Source: Acanthopleura granulata
Lineage: Eukaryota; Mollusca; Polyplacophora; Chitonida; Chitonidae
Assembly: GCA_016165875.1 (NCBI GenBank)
Contig: JABBOT010000002.1
Coordinates: forward strand, 38,777,868-38,841,867
Reading direction: 5' to 3'
DNA: 64,000 bases
How positions within the stretch are numbered: position 1 is the first letter of the stretch; every line of letters starts with the position of its first letter. The notes under the pieces were generated by a model. That model was not told the origin of the DNA. It saw nothing but the letters and a program-made list of their open reading frames with translations, and did no database searches. Of the stretch, positions 22,853 to 37,452 are shown piece by piece. Position numbers and translations under genes: made by a program.

Positions 22853-24194
22853 TGCACATCATCGAATCGCCCGGGGTTTTTTTGTGCCTGTTACGTGTAT
22901 TTATATTCAGTATGACACAACAAAACACACCCACACTTCGATCACTATAAGTATGCATGTATATATATATATATGAATGCATCCATCAGTTTATTGAAAT
23001 AACTTCTTAGAGTTTTTATTATTATTAGTAGTTTCATCTTTTTTTTTAATTACAATAAATAAATGTGTTTATATTTGGGGAATATAGCTTGTTGTACATG
23101 TTGCAAGCATTTTTGAAATATGTCAGTTTTTAGATAAAAACCACTTTTGAAAAAAAAAATTACCGGTTTTGAAGTCAGTTCCACTTTTGAAGTAAAAATT
23201 TACCAGGTGAGAAATAATATGTTTATAACACTCGGGTACTCCGTTTATCCGTCATGTTTGTAAAAACTCTGGAGCAGGGCATTAAACACTATTCAAATAA
23301 GTAAGTAAATGAATAAATAAATACGTAAATAAGTAATTAAGTAATATAAATTAATATTATTGTATGCAAGAAAGTTTAGCCAAAGTTTCTTATGGCACAA
23401 GTAAGGTGTGATTTTCTTTATTTTACTGATATGCAAGATGGTAGGCCCATATATACTTGTATACAGCTTGACTGAATGCCACCAAAGTCCCATGCTATAT
23501 ACACAGGCATTGTAGATTATACCTAACTCCATCGGAAATGTCAAGGCTTCTACGGATACCTGAGCATACAGGCAATGAAATCACAACGCAGTATCTTACA
23601 AAATAAAACAAAGGAAACACAGGCCTACTCATTTTAGTTTTACTTGGAGAAACCCTATCGATCAGTTCTTTGTTCGTAAGCCTGACAAATGTTCAGACTG
23701 TGAGTGCTTGTGCACATCTATATATATATGTATGTTGAAATTATTGAAATCAGCACGCAAGTGCAATTCGGATGCGCGTGCGTAGCCTATAAATACAGAG
23801 CATTTTTACGTCTTTATACTAAATTGTCACATAACTCAATAGGCGTCAAGGAAATTTGTGGACCTTTTGCCGCAGTTGACTCATACATTTCAGATGCACG
23901 CCTGGAGCAATGCTGAATTAAATTATCCTCAAATGTGGTTAAACTAGACACGATAAAATCGGCATAGGAAAGAGCACAAAGAGCAAACTATACAGTGCTG
24001 TGAAAAAGATCGGTAAACAGCGATATTTTTTAATTCTTGTCTGTGTATCTGAATGCCTTTATACCACTCTGTATATCTATACATGTTATTATTCTTGTCG
24101 GGGGCAATGTGAAACAGAGGCGGAAGTCAGCTGATCTCTGCTCGCACTTCTGTGCGTCCTGTCGGACAATTCCCGCCCAAACAACAGATTTGCT

Positions 24195-24310
24195 GACAGA
24201 CCTGTCCACGTACGGCGGGAGAGGAAGCCAGCATGAACTGGACTTGAACTCACAGCGACCGCATTTGTGGGAGGATTCTGGGACATTACGCTGCTCTAGT
24301 GTGTGTCCCA
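24195..24310 (-). mobile_element. SINE 5'-half fragment, reverse
   Basis: On the minus strand the head region has the gaatcctcccacaaatgcgg, tgtgagttcaagtccagttc and atgctggcttcctctcccgc pattern and ends near a ggtctgtcagc segment. The 3' tail is absent; the sequence beyond 24195 does not match. Confidence 0.6.
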
Positions 24311-24475
24311 CACACGAATGTAACGGCGAAAGCGTCATACTTACGTGTGACTATATAGGCCTAAATGAATTGAATGTCGAAAAGAAAATGGTTAGGAATG
24401 TGCATGTACGTATGATTTGGTTATAAGACAGTATGGCGCCCTATGTACACTACGTACATACAGTGAATTAAGTTT

Positions 24476-24560
24476 CGGGGGGGGGGGGGAAGCGAACCAA
24501 ACTAAAAAAACGAAACAAAAAAAAAACAAAAACAAACAAAACAAAACAAAAACAAAACGC
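24476..24560. repeat. G-run followed by A/C-rich simple sequence
   Basis: About 13 consecutive G bases (24477-24489), then A-rich sequence with repeated aaac/aaaac words to about 24560. Confidence 0.85.
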
Positions 24561-25247
24561 CATATTTTAAAATATGTCTCATGACAATTAACATCAGAAT
24601 GGATTAAACATTTTATACCCTTAACGGCTATAAAGCCCTGCGACACGAAAAGCTTGCCACTGAAATGTATTTGAAAAGTTCAGGTGCATCTAGCCTATCT
24701 GTGCCGGTATACACTGTACAACGTATTTGTGCAAACCTTGACACCCGCCATAATAATTTAAAAATCTCGTTCTATATTTTTTATTTCACACGTGTTGTGA
24801 GTAATTCGATCTGATATCATTCTATGCTTAACAAACATCCAGAAGCTGAGTCGTACCATCGCTGTTCGTCAGTATGTTGACGCGTATCAATATATCCATG
24901 CCGGCACACCAGTTTAAATACAAAAACTTCAAATAGGACGTCACGAGGAATGTCCTTAGGTGACAGCAGAATTCCCGGGTCAACTCAGTCAAGACCTGTA
25001 TCACTCCGCCACTTCGGAGCGCAGTGAAACGACAGAAAAAAAACTTTTTAACACGAGTGCACGTCCGATCTTATCTTTAGCACTGACTTATCGCTTTGCG
25101 CAGATCTTTGAATCTGACCGAATTCCACATACAAGAAGCCTGACGCTTTTGCTAAAGTAATTCACACAGACCTATGTTTTGTCGCGGTTGGATAGTGAAG
25201 GTGTCTACTTGCCCGTGAGAGGACGGCTGTACAACAACAAGAATGCC

Positions 25248-25434
25248 ATGGCGGGTAGGTTACGAGTTTCATATTCGACAACTATGAAGGATTCAACGTT
25301 CAGGAGTGATTGTAACATAGACTGCTGTGATAACGGTTCTCAGGGACATAATGAGGATGGTATACAACGAGATCCGGACTTTGTCGAGGACAGATTCCGC
25401 GTGGATCGAAAGAAGCTGGAGCACATGTTGCAGG
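25248..25434 (+). CDS. BICC1: BICC1 first coding exon (N-terminus)
   Basis: The start ATG sits in GCCATGG, a strong initiation context. It is the first ATG in this frame after the in-frame stop TAA at 25158-25160. The exon has 62 codons plus one base, and the donor gtaagt is at 25435. Residues 1-45 are an unconserved, Ser/Asp/Asn/Gly-rich leader (MAGRLRVSYSTTMKD...). Residues 46-62 read VEDRFRVDRKKLEHMLQ, the conserved entry into the first KH-like unit. The open frame continues past the donor to 25553, but that part is intronic. Confidence 0.92.
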
Positions 25435-28400
25435 GTAAGTTGACGGCTGCAGGCTCCAGTGCTGCAGCAAGTCTACGCTCTAAATCTCATCGCTCAGTTT
25501 ACAGTTCATCTGACAGCCAGTGTTTACGGCCTACCTCAAACAGTTTCGCATAACCTCAACGTAGATAGCTTGTTTAAACTAGCACCCCTAACAGCTTATG
25601 TGAGATGGTAAATAAACAGTAACTAATATCAAACCGAATGCAAGCCCGTTAGTTTTCAGCATCCGAGGATGTTCGATGTGACTAGAGTAACCTTAATAAG
25701 GGAGGTCACTCACTGTGGAAAGCAACTTTCCTTTAGGGCATTGTGATTTAGCATAAAACTTATACTTTACAGGGCCAAAGATTTTACAGGCTAAAGACAT
25801 TGTCCACATTTTTACAAGTGTAGAACCACATGGGGCGAATTCACATAGATCTATGTTTTCAAGAAAAGCACAACGCATAGCACAGCAATACAAGAAGAAA
25901 CGATTTATACTCATATCATGATATTCATTGCATTGCAGCATTTTCTGTTCCCACCTCACTTTCGCGAGCAAAAAGTACTTTACAGCTGAGTTTCTTTATG
26001 TGATGAATCAGTTGGTTGATCAGTGAGATGCACAAATAACATTGCTACTTCGGGGTGGTTTTCCATGGGTCAGTAAAAAAGTACCCTACATAGATAAGAC
26101 AAGTGCAACTGATACTACTGTTTGAGAGTGTGAACAGGGTCAGATGTGATATGTTGGCTCTCTGGCCACTCACTCGAAGCATCGTTACGTGCATTGACTC
26201 CTGCAGCATGCACAGTGCATCATGTTATTAACTTGACACAGATCACTTCTGCGATCGCAACATGGTAAGACGTTCATTGCGTGGATAACAGAAGTGGAAG
26301 TGAGAGAGATGTAGTAATGGTTTTCTTGTTTTAAAGTGTTCACATGGTGCCGTTTACACCTAACCTGTACATCACTGTAAAGACAGCAGGTAGAAAGAAG
26401 CTATGTTTGGTGCATTTGAGCAGTAACAGAGACAGACCCCTTCTGGGCTACCTGTTGGTCACTTAAAATATTTCACTGATATTGAGAAAATCCCAGTGGC
26501 ATTTATGTATTACAAATATCAGAACAGTTTAAAAAAAAAAAATGAACACTGACATGGCATTTGTCCATATAGACTGCATTTGTCCCCAATGTTGTGCAAA
26601 CAGTGAGAGTCGCACCTCATACAGGCTTTGTAACATCAGCACCTAAGACAGCTGGCCTTTGGTCGGGATGTTGCAGTAAAGCTGGGCAGTTTACATGGGG
26701 TTGTGTTACATATTTCTGTTTTTTTCATTTCTGTGACCAAAATGCATCAGGACATCATCTGGTTTAGCCTGTAAAGAATAAATAATTTTACTGATATGCC
26801 ACATATTAAAAGTTTATTATAAACATCATCTTATGTCCTGTCTGCAATTTCAGGCAAAGCCATGTATACAAGTACATGATGCACAATATATTGTACTGTA
26901 TTTTGATATGTACATGTATTCTATTGCCACACCCATATAGTGTACTGTGCCCCTATCATGAGATTATGGTATTCTTAAATCTCTGAGGAAAGATACTCCA
27001 CACTGGGTCTTATATGATGGGGTGAATTTCAGGATCTGTATGAATCCAGATCACAAAAATTTGATGGATTGGAGCTTGGCCCAAGACTAAACTTTGCACA
27101 AAATTTCATCAAAATTGGTCCATAATTTATTCTGGCAAGTTGCAGACAGATAGACACACAGGTGAGCAAAAGCATGTCCTCCCTAGTGAAGGTGGTAGAA
27201 AATAAAACAAGAAGAAGAGATTCATGTTAATGCACACCTTAGTAAGCTAAAGTATAACACACCTTTTGTTAAAGTGTTCACTGTGCAGAGTTTAAATTGC
27301 TCACCACACACAGTTAAATACCTACACTAACATCTTCCTGAGCTGTTCATTCAGTAGCTCGTCAGATTTCAAATGGAAAGCTACACAGTTGATAAAATGA
27401 CCACTCCCATGTGTAGGACTGAGGTACGTGTGCATGTTTTTCCCTCCCACTGCGTCTTGTCATATGATACGTGCATTTCTGCTTCACTTGTTTATGGGTA
27501 CATGTACTTCTTCACATTTATAGGATAAATGACATGCTTGACTCACAAGAGGCAAGTGGCCAAGGTGCTACCTGAAGCACAGCATTACATGGTCGTTTGA
27601 CGTTTTTGTATGGCCACTAGAAGATTGCAGGCGTTAGTTCAAATCTTCAGACATTATTATACAACACAAAACTTAACAAAATGTGGCATATATCACATGT
27701 GCCATTATTGTAGCGTAATTTATAATAAGGAACAGGTGGTCAAGATCCTTGTCTTTTACCTGTTGTTGCTTCCAGCCGAAGATAGGGAATCTGAGGTTCT
27801 GCTATGTCATCTGTTCGCGAGTGCTGTCTGAGTGGCAGTAAGCAGTTGACAGTGCTAGGAAGGCAGTTGCAGTGGTCTGCATGAAGTTCATTTGAGATAA
27901 AGTGCTTTCCAGAAGCCTACCTAGAGCAAAAGATTGAAGGGGCAGGGGTTCAAGGGTCCTCCCCACAAACAAAAGAAATGTGTCCATTTCTATGGCTTGG
28001 CTGCTTATTTATTAACATTATGCATTAAAAAAAAGGGGGAGGTCAAATACATTAGGTACAACACCCTTCTGAAAGAGCACAACAGATGGTAAGGTTGGCA
28101 TAAATACATGTATGTACACCTAGTGTAACTTGCTCTCTAGGTGAAAATCTGCCTCACTCTTGTCAGCTACTTGCCAAACCAGGGTGGTTTCTCACTCTTG
28201 GGTCACTGCTTTCCTGCATTCATTTTACTGAATACAGGGCTTTTGTGGCTTATTTGGTTAGCACGCTAGCTAATGACCCAGGAGCCTCTCACCAATGCAG
28301 TTGCTTTGAGCTCAAATCCAGCTCATGCTGACTTCCTCTTTGCCATGTGTGGGAAGGTCTGCCAGAAAACCTGCGGATGGTCGTGGGTTTCCCCCGGGCA

Positions 28401-31400
28401 CTGCTCGGTTTCCCCCCACCATAATGCTTCCCGCCGTCGTATACAGTTTAAGTGAAATATTTTTGAATATGGTGCAAAACACCAATCAGATAAATAAATA
28501 AATTTTACTGAACACCATTATAAAGGTGAAAAGTCATTCAAGATACATTAAGCATGAATCAAAAATAATGCAGAATACATGTGTGTCAAATTGAAATTAT
28601 ATGGTCTTTCTACGAAAAAGTCCAGTTTTGGTGTATGTGTGTTGGTAGTAAATACTGAAATTAAAAGTGATGAGAATTAGCAGGATATGAAATAAGTATA
28701 GATTGCTGATGCCTGCATAACTGGTCACATGAGGAAATAGATGTACCTGTAAAAGTCGGCCCACGTACACACGTTCTACTTGATATCACATTACATGCAA
28801 ACTGAGGAAGCCAAGGCATCAGTACAGAATCAATGATCGGAGCATGTGTATGGATTGCTGTTCGATATGAACCCACCATTAGGCATTGATAGCACCAGTG
28901 TATTACAGCTAACAAGTCTGTGTTCTTTACCTTCTGTTTGGTCAGCATTATCTTGTTTAGCAGTCATCACTATGTGAACCATTGATTTTCTGCCAGCAGG
29001 ACATCCGCCGTGGACCTGACCTCATTTTGAGGACACTTTTGGCAGGCGGATTTCATTCACAGACGTTAACACTGCGGCACGGGAGTTGTATTATCTAAAT
29101 ATTATAATGCCTCTTTACAGCATTTGTCATTTAGGGAAAGGCATAACACAAGATTGAAAGCTTTGTGAAGGCCGCCTTGTGTCAGCCACTCGGCCTTATT
29201 CTATCTCTTGCACGTCTTGAGCAGGCTTTATAGGCCTGTATTGTTATGCTAAGAAATCCAGCTGTGCTCATGTGGCAAGCTGCCCAGTTAGTAAACATTG
29301 TCAGGGTGTCTGTAGTAGGTACTACTGAAACCATTCTGCTAGCCAGTGCTCACTGCTCTGCAGATAGTAAACTTTTTTCTTAATCTCCTGAAACAATACT
29401 GCCAAGGTTATTATACATGTACATGTACGATAATAATTATTAATGCTGTTTGCCCATGGTGTCATGAGCAAGTTTTCCCTACAAAAGTGGGGATTCCCCC
29501 ATCTACTCATAATGGATTTATTAACCCAGTTCATTCCTTGTAACAGCCTTGTATGGTTTAACTGCGATGAGCTTAAGTATAGAAAACTATTTAATCGAGG
29601 AAACCCTGGACTTGGCAACTTGGAAACACTGCCCTTTGGGAAAAAAGAAACTTTTGCTAACGTGTAATTGAAATGGTGGTTAAATTATAAAATACTTTTT
29701 GGTACATCTGGCTAGTACATAGTACACATGTGTAGTGTGGAGACCTTTTGTATCACATTGATCTGTTAACTGTATTACGAAGGTGGTCCATGTATTTTGT
29801 ATTACCCAGTATCAGCAAGTGAGACAGGACAATCTTCACTATATGCAGGTACATGTAGGTGCTTTGGTCCATGTTAACTTACACTCCAATCTCTCTTACA
29901 TTTATCCCAAATAACCTACACACCCTGTGTGTAATTTACCAAAAGATTATCACCATTATTTGTATCGAAACCATTGCAGAGCAGACAACCCTAGACAAGA
30001 TAAGTGGTCATCGGGATATTCCCATATTCACATTACCCTGTACATAGTTACGCCCATGAAAACTGTAATCTGTGTTGATCATGTGACAATACAGTGCAGA
30101 CATAGTATAACAATGCAGTACACATATGGTATAATAATACAGTACAGACATGGTACATGTATAACGGTACAGTACAGACATGGTGTAACAATACAGTACA
30201 CACATGGTACAACAACACAGTACACACATGGTACATGTATAACGGTACAGTACACACATGGTATAACAATACAGTACACACATGGTACATGTATAACGGT
30301 ACAGTACAGACATGGTGTAGCAATACAGTACACACATGGTATAATAATACAGTACACACATGGTATAACAATAAAGTACACACGTTACAACAATACAGTA
30401 CACACGCGGTACATGTATAACAGTACAGTACACACATGGTGTAACAATACAGTACACACATGGTATAACAATACAGTACACATGGTACAACAATACAGTA
30501 CACACATGGTACATGCATAACAGTACAGTACAGACATGGTGTAACAATACAGTACACATGGTATAACAATACAGTACACACATGGTACAACAATACAGTA
30601 CACACATGGTATAACAGCAGGCGTTACTAGTTCTCAGATAGCATGTGCATTCAGCACATTCTGCTCATAGATATTAATATTTTTTCTTTTGTGACAAGTT
30701 CAGCCTGAGATAGGATAAACCCTCAGTTAACCCTCCAAATTCCGCAGTGTTCTTGGGAACTTAGTGGCAATAACAATGTTCCTCCCTCAGAAAATGAAGT
30801 TGTATTATAATTGTTATTATTATTAAGTTGTAAACATTTATATTCCAAACACTCCTGACCTATCCGACCAAGTGGTAATTCTTGGTTGTCCACAGTACCT
30901 TGATCATACCTGCTACTTCTACCACGCATAACTGGTGATGGGCCTAGTGCTAAGGTATGATGCTGTATGTTAGTGTAGCTTTGATATGTTTTCATATCTA
31001 AGATACCCTCAGACACTGGTTTTGCCTCATTGAGATGTGTATGTGAATTGCGAGAATGGCTTGAATATCAAAATGTAGGTAGACTTTACCTATTAAAGCA
31101 GATAAGAGAAGTTAGCCCTGAACAAGCAGTGCTAGTACAGCTGTGACAAAAGTCTTCTCAATGAAAGGACAGATCTCTTCTTGAATTAATTACCCAGGAT
31201 TCGGTCAGTCTCTTAAGATGTTGTACAGGTACAACAATGAGGTAAGAAGTGGAGAGTTTAGCCGTGCAGTGAACGATGGAGGGTTTCTCTGATGATTAGG
31301 TGTTCTCCAGGATGAGATGAGACTCATCAGAAACCTGTTAGACTTTTCATTCAGTATATTTTGCTCCACATGTTCTCAGGGAGAACATTAACATTGTGTC

Positions 31401-34400
31401 ATCTGACCTAATTATCAAGTGATCAAAAGAGGCCATCATATTTTTGTCCACCTTATTGTATATGCATGTGCAATAATGTTTTTATTATTAGTGGGTAGTG
31501 GTTGTTACGTTGTATAAAGTTAATTACCAATTGTGTGGTAGTGGAGAATTGAATTATTTTTTTTTATCCTAAAAAAAAAAAAGAAAAGAAAATCCTTGTT
31601 TTGATTACTCCAACTGGTTTGATTACATGTTATCGATCTATATTAATTATTTATACATACGTTGTTGGAGTGCCTGTAAGATGATATGCCAGGATAGAGG
31701 TCATTGTTGTTTAATTAGCTGTGCTAATAGCTTAATTAGACAGATTAATCTGTAGCTGTTGATTGTCAACACAAGTTTCAAATCACCACTTACAAATACT
31801 GGTAGATGAGTTCATTATTCATTACCCATTGCCTGACAGAAGGTACATGTACTCACTTACAAAGGTTGATCCAAATCTGTGATTTAAATTAAAACATAAC
31901 TTTGGTTTGTAATTTACCCATAGATACATGTACATGTATGTACATTTTGGTGGGCATCTCCGTACATACATGTAAGCTAAAAATGTGTGAAAATGAAATC
32001 ACATATTTTACCATGATTGCCTTAGATTTGCTGTTTCCACAGTCATTATCTTTCTTTGTTCCACAGTGTATACTATATTTCGCCTTAAATGAAAGACAGC
32101 ACATGTTCAAAGTTAAGTTTGCCAAAAATGTTGGATAATATTATGTTTATTTCAGTGAAGTATTTTTTCTGCTCTGCAGTGGAAATCGACATTTGACCAT
32201 AATCTGTTGGCTAGCATGAAACTCAGCCATTCCATCTGGGCTGTGGTGTAATAGTTCCAAACACGGAGCACTCAGTCACCTGAGACTGTAGTAAGCTGCT
32301 AGGGTTGTGGTTGAAACTTAAGTATAGATGTAATTTTATAACATGAAATGATCAAGAAACTTATTCCTGCCCTAACACAATGGTCTGGAAATACTTTGCA
32401 GTGTTCTTCATACATGTATATGTACTTGTTATAAAATTAAAATAAATCACATTATAATAGGGTCCTGACCAAATGTTATTACATGTTACATTGACGGTCA
32501 ACTCAGAACATTTACTTTACAGCATTTAGACAGCTGATATCTCTGATAATCTTAAAAGCATGGGCACCTCTAGATCTCCAGTTGGCCCAACATACTCCAC
32601 ATTTCAAACTAAGATAATTCAGCAAAGAATTCGAAAAAATTCAAGCAGGTTTTTGCATTCAAGAGAGAATTGGGTTATCTTTATAATGAACAGTGCCTCT
32701 GATATGAGCTGTCTTTTACTATTAGTCTAGCACTCTTCGAGTGACACATTTTGCTTCACCGACAGATTCATCCACCTTTTAGGGCTGTGTAAGAGTTTTT
32801 TGGGGGAAGTTTTATAAAGAACTTCATTGATCTCATCAAAAGTCTCATTTTTCAAACCTCCATGTGCTTATGAGTGTGCATTTCTTCATGTTAAACTCTG
32901 GTTGAAATACTGTAATAAACATACTAATACAGGACACAAAAGTACTTTTTACATGTTAAAAACAACAGTGTTGTCCTTATTTCCTCATATTTAGTGGTGT
33001 TGAGTTACTGAGAGGATGTGGTTCACCTGAGGCTTTAGCCCCTCTGGTAAGTCCCTGATCACACTGACCTATAGACTGTGAGTTATATCAAGCCTCAGGC
33101 TACTGATGAATCAGAGTGACAAAAACAACTGGTAGCGCCGTACTTCTACAGTATGCTTTTTAGCGTGTCCTCTATTTAAAATCCCAGCATGCAGCTGTGA
33201 TTAGGACTATCAGAGAGTAGGAAGTGAGATTTCCCTGTCTTGTTATGTACTATTTGACTGTGATTGGTCAGTGGCTTCACCTGTAAGAAACACATACTGC
33301 TACATATATTAAAAAAAAAAAAACCCAAACCTTGAAACATATTTACTTATATAATTTATCTACAGTGTGTCCATTAATTAAAAACTGTAAGTACGTGTGT
33401 ATTTAATTGTTTGTGTGTAATTTTTTGGTGTGCTTGTTGTCTTGAAGCAAATCACCCGTACATGTTCGTGTACTTCACATCTTTATACTGGCGATTTATT
33501 TATACTGGGGATGTACACCAGAAAACGCATTGCCACAGGACACTGCGGTGTGATGTTAGCATGAATGTGTACAGATACAACACCCACTGTGTACTCAGAA
33601 AAAGGTATTGTGCAAACACATCCATGTACCAATCAAAAGACAGAACGATTAGACTGTGCTACAGAGTGATGGACGGTGGATTGAAAGCGTGTATCGTTTG
33701 GTTTATTTGTGAAGCCTTATATGTATTTTTATTATGAATGAGATAGTTTTAGTTATGTATGCACTAACTGTATACCATCAGTTTTGTAGGTGTGATTTTG
33801 GGTCCTTTTTTCAAATTGAGTTATAAACCTGTTAGCTTAGGGGAATTCCTGGAAAAATGCCCTTTTTCCTATGAAGTTTACAGCAGTGTCAGTTTTCTTG
33901 TAAACTAACGCAACAGACTTGAAATATTATCAAAAGACACTAAACCAGTTCTAAAGCATTATAAATACTTACCCATGGTTAGTTATCTATCAGTCTGCTC
34001 TAAGCTGCTTGAAACTAAGTTTTATAACCATAAAACTTGTGACCATAAACTGACGCAGTCCTTGGGAGGTTTTGTCCTGCTCTGATGGCTGCTTTGTACC
34101 TCCATGAATGAAGAGACGTCTTCACATCACATCATGACATCTTATCCCACCTTTTGTACTCCTCTGAAACAGGTATTTAAAATTTCTGATTTCATTCTTT
34201 CAGTACATGGGGAACACACAGATGAAAGTGCAGAAGATTTTTTCCAAAGGGTAAGTAGATTTGAACACCGTGTGCAATTAAAGGCATGTGTATAGTCCAT
34301 TAAAGGGTGCTTTAAAGAATGATTTCGAATCTGAGTGTAGATTTCACTAGAATCAAGTCATCAGTTCCATAATGAGATGCTAACTTGTCACGGCAAGGCA

Positions 34401-37400
34401 GATTGTTTTCTTTGTGGGACTTCTGAGAGTCTTCAATAAAAAGGACTCTCTGTAAATTTAACATTAGACAGAGATGCAAAAGATCAGAAGAAGTGGAATG
34501 CAGATAGCCTGAATCTTTATGCCTGCAAGTTATGTTCATTACAGTTGGTGAATATCTTGGTTTAGCATTCGAACTTCAGATCACATAAAACCTTCCGGCA
34601 AGAGGTGGTGCTGAACAGAACAGGGGGATTTCTTTTACTCTAAAGTAGCTTTTCAAAAGGTGAATGTATATACAGGATGAAGCTGACTATGACTGGAGAC
34701 TTTGTCCTAACAGAAGCATGGTGGTAGCAGACTTTTGTTATGTATGGGGTATAGAGCTTTTATCCTGAGTTTGTCATGACCCACTTATGTAATCAGCAAT
34801 GCGGAATGCCCCGGACAGGCTACATGTAAGCTGATCAGAGCACATTCAAGTGCTGTATATATAAATACATACACATACTATGTGTTACCGAGAACCAAGG
34901 CACTTTCCACTATAATTGTTTGCAGCTGTCTAGCTTTTCCCTCGGGCAATTGGCCTGATGCAATGAAAACTTTTTCTGTTCACTTTAATATTCTTAAAAG
35001 CCAAAGGAAGACAAAATTGGATGTAAGCTTTTTAAGTGCTCAGGCTGTAAAGTTTGTAGTTAATTTGCAAGAATTTTCATGCAGTACCATAATGCGGTGA
35101 ATCAATCGAAAACAAAGATTTTTTGTAGAATTTAATTAACACATTTGCTTATTAGTTGCTATCCCGTTACTGTTTTACAGTGTCACAAATCATCGTGCGC
35201 ACATGCCTGTGTATATGTTGGAATTGGCTGTGGATAAATAACAGGTATCATTGTGAAATTAAAATGCTGAAGTGTTAGGTTTTCTGATGGCACTCCAATG
35301 ACATATCACAGAGAGGCTTATACCAGTTTGGTTCAGGACGTGTTCAGTCTGGAGATGACCACCTCTTGAATTGGGGATCATTTCAAATGTTTCATAAAGC
35401 GTGATTCTTCATCTTGATTGTCTGTCCCTGCTGGTTTCATGCAGATTTTCTTCCAAAGCAGTTATGACAGACAGGCCATTATTAAATAGGAGTTTATCTA
35501 ATAGTTTGACATGGATGATTTCATTTTTCCTCATTATTTGGTCAGATTCAGTTATAATTATGAGCAGCATATTAAATTTCTTGCATTCCTCAAGGAGTTA
35601 TTAATAAAGGAATCATCCTAAAGATGAACAAAGCTGTGTATTTGCTTAAGTACTTAGTTTTTGTAGTATTGGTTTCAAAAAGTGTAGTATTTTTTGTTCA
35701 GTAGAATCCAGTTCTCTTTGTATGTTTTAAGAGGTGTTTTTTTAAACCACAAGTACACGTAAAAAAGTACTTCAGTTGTTGAATCGATGAGGAGTAGAGA
35801 TGGTGGTTAGACAAAGGAGTGGCTGTTTCACTTCACTGAGGTCAGGGGTCAATGTGATTACCTCCTGCTCCAGCCCTTGCATATTTGTGGAGAGCAATTG
35901 AGATATTTGAAATATTCAAGTGCAGTGGAGGCATACATGTGTATCTGAAGATTAAATGCTTGTATTTGTCACTGTGAAACTTTGTTGAGTGGGTGTTAAA
36001 TTGAGCTCAGTCATTTTAATCGGTTATGCAGGAGAAATCCCTGATAAGACCTTAAATGTGTGGAAGAAGGAACCAGAAATTTACTAGTATGTGGTTTGTT
36101 TATTTTAAGTGGTTTCTGAGATTTTGAGCCACCACATTTTTGCAGGATGTAGGTGGACAGATGTCAGCATCCCTCGGATGAGTGTTTGACAGCCATTACT
36201 CCTGTTTCTGATAGATGGTTTCAATTCTTGTCAAGGTCTGGTAAATGTGCAGTCCCACCGACCCAGCTATCAATAAAACACATCATAAGCTTTAACCATT
36301 TACAGAGATTCCCAGTTGAATATGAAATACTGAAGTACAGTGGAGACATACATGTATGTATGTAATTCAAACTCAAAAGCTTGTTTTAGCGCTGTTGAAT
36401 TGAAATTGAACAATTTGTTTGTAACAAGCACTTACATGTTGCCAACACATACTTACATAGTAGCAAGTGCACTATACAAGTACATGTGACTGTTTGATAG
36501 TTGTATGAGGATTTCATTCAGTTTCAGTTCATGAAAAGAAGGTGTCAGGAAAGAAAAAAATAAAGGCTTTCTCAAACTGGACAAAGATGTTTGCTGGAAC
36601 AGACTTGCCCAATCCCAGTACACTGGATAAAGGCCCATGTATTGCTGATAAAGTTTAATAAACTTCTATGACTGAGGTCTGTTTTAGGATCCAAAACAGG
36701 TGAAAATCTACATTGTATGTATAATTGAACCAGGCAAGGTGCATGTCATCATCTGTGTCACATCTTTAATACAGTGTAGAAAAACAAAAAGTAAGGAGTT
36801 AATTTTTTGCATTACTATCTACATGTGCACGCATTTTGCTGAGTCATCTAAGGTGATCTGATAAGACAGCTGGTAGACCTGTGTGCTGAAAATGGTGGAT
36901 GATGTCACCTGGCCTTGCACAGATAAAGCTGCTCCAGGATATAGCTGTCACACAATGTCTACACCTTACAGTGTCAAAATAAAAATCACATCTAAATACC
37001 TTCTCAAATAAAGAATTAGTCACACACAACTTGTTTATGGAGCCTTGTGATGCTGTAGAGGCATAACAGGTGTTCAAAGACTAGTGCTAACAGTGAAAGC
37101 TGTCAGTCTTTTATCTGTATGTTGAACACATTATGAGTAATGTTTAACTTTATCGAGAATAGGTTGTGTCTGTGGCAAGTTCTTAGGTGTCGCCAGCACT
37201 ACCATTGTGTTGAACTAGTCTGGTATTTCCGAATCACCTGAAAAGGGCAATTCTTCATTCAGACAGTTTGATCGTTGCATGGTCTAGACTTTAATGTAGG
37301 GATGGATAATGGTCTAAATGGCTTGTCTATTGTCTTCTTAAGTTTCATTGTAAAGCTTCATAAAGCTTAATTAGTGCCGTCTGCTTTCAAAGCTACATAT

Positions 37401-37401
37401 G

Positions 37402-37452
<51 letters not shown>

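Larger units (their letters stand above)
14004..25247. other. Intergenic region between PRIMPOL and BICC1
   Basis: I found no exon with recognisable coding character on either strand. It should contain the PRIMPOL 3' UTR and the BICC1 promoter and 5' UTR, but no TATA or initiator could be assigned. It holds SINE 3' remnants (14389, 15570, 19280), a candidate second SINE type (16230-16678), the 48-bp array (19376-21250), an (AT)n run at 21801-21836, a SINE at 22608-22852, a SINE fragment at 24195-24310 and a G-run plus CA/A-rich tract at about 24476-24560. Confidence 0.6.
25435..34203 (+). other. BICC1 intron 1 (about 8.8 kb)
   Basis: GT-AG intron with no coding signal that I could support. 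It contains a dispersed-repeat-like stretch near 27000-27210, a SINE with target-site duplication at 28236-28502, a 24/30-bp tandem array at 30088-30614 and short A-runs near 31570 and 33310. Large first introns often hold enhancers, but none is identifiable by eye. Confidence 0.7.

Noticed and set aside
30008..30607. Two ~190-200-codon minus-strand frames with CVLYCYTM-type repeats
   Set aside because: Produced by the 24/30-bp tandem array. Several frames on both strands are open at once, and the region is inside a BICC1 intron.
33411..33737. 108-codon frame, Cys-rich
   Set aside because: No homology recognised. Lies in BICC1 intron 1 with ordinary composition.
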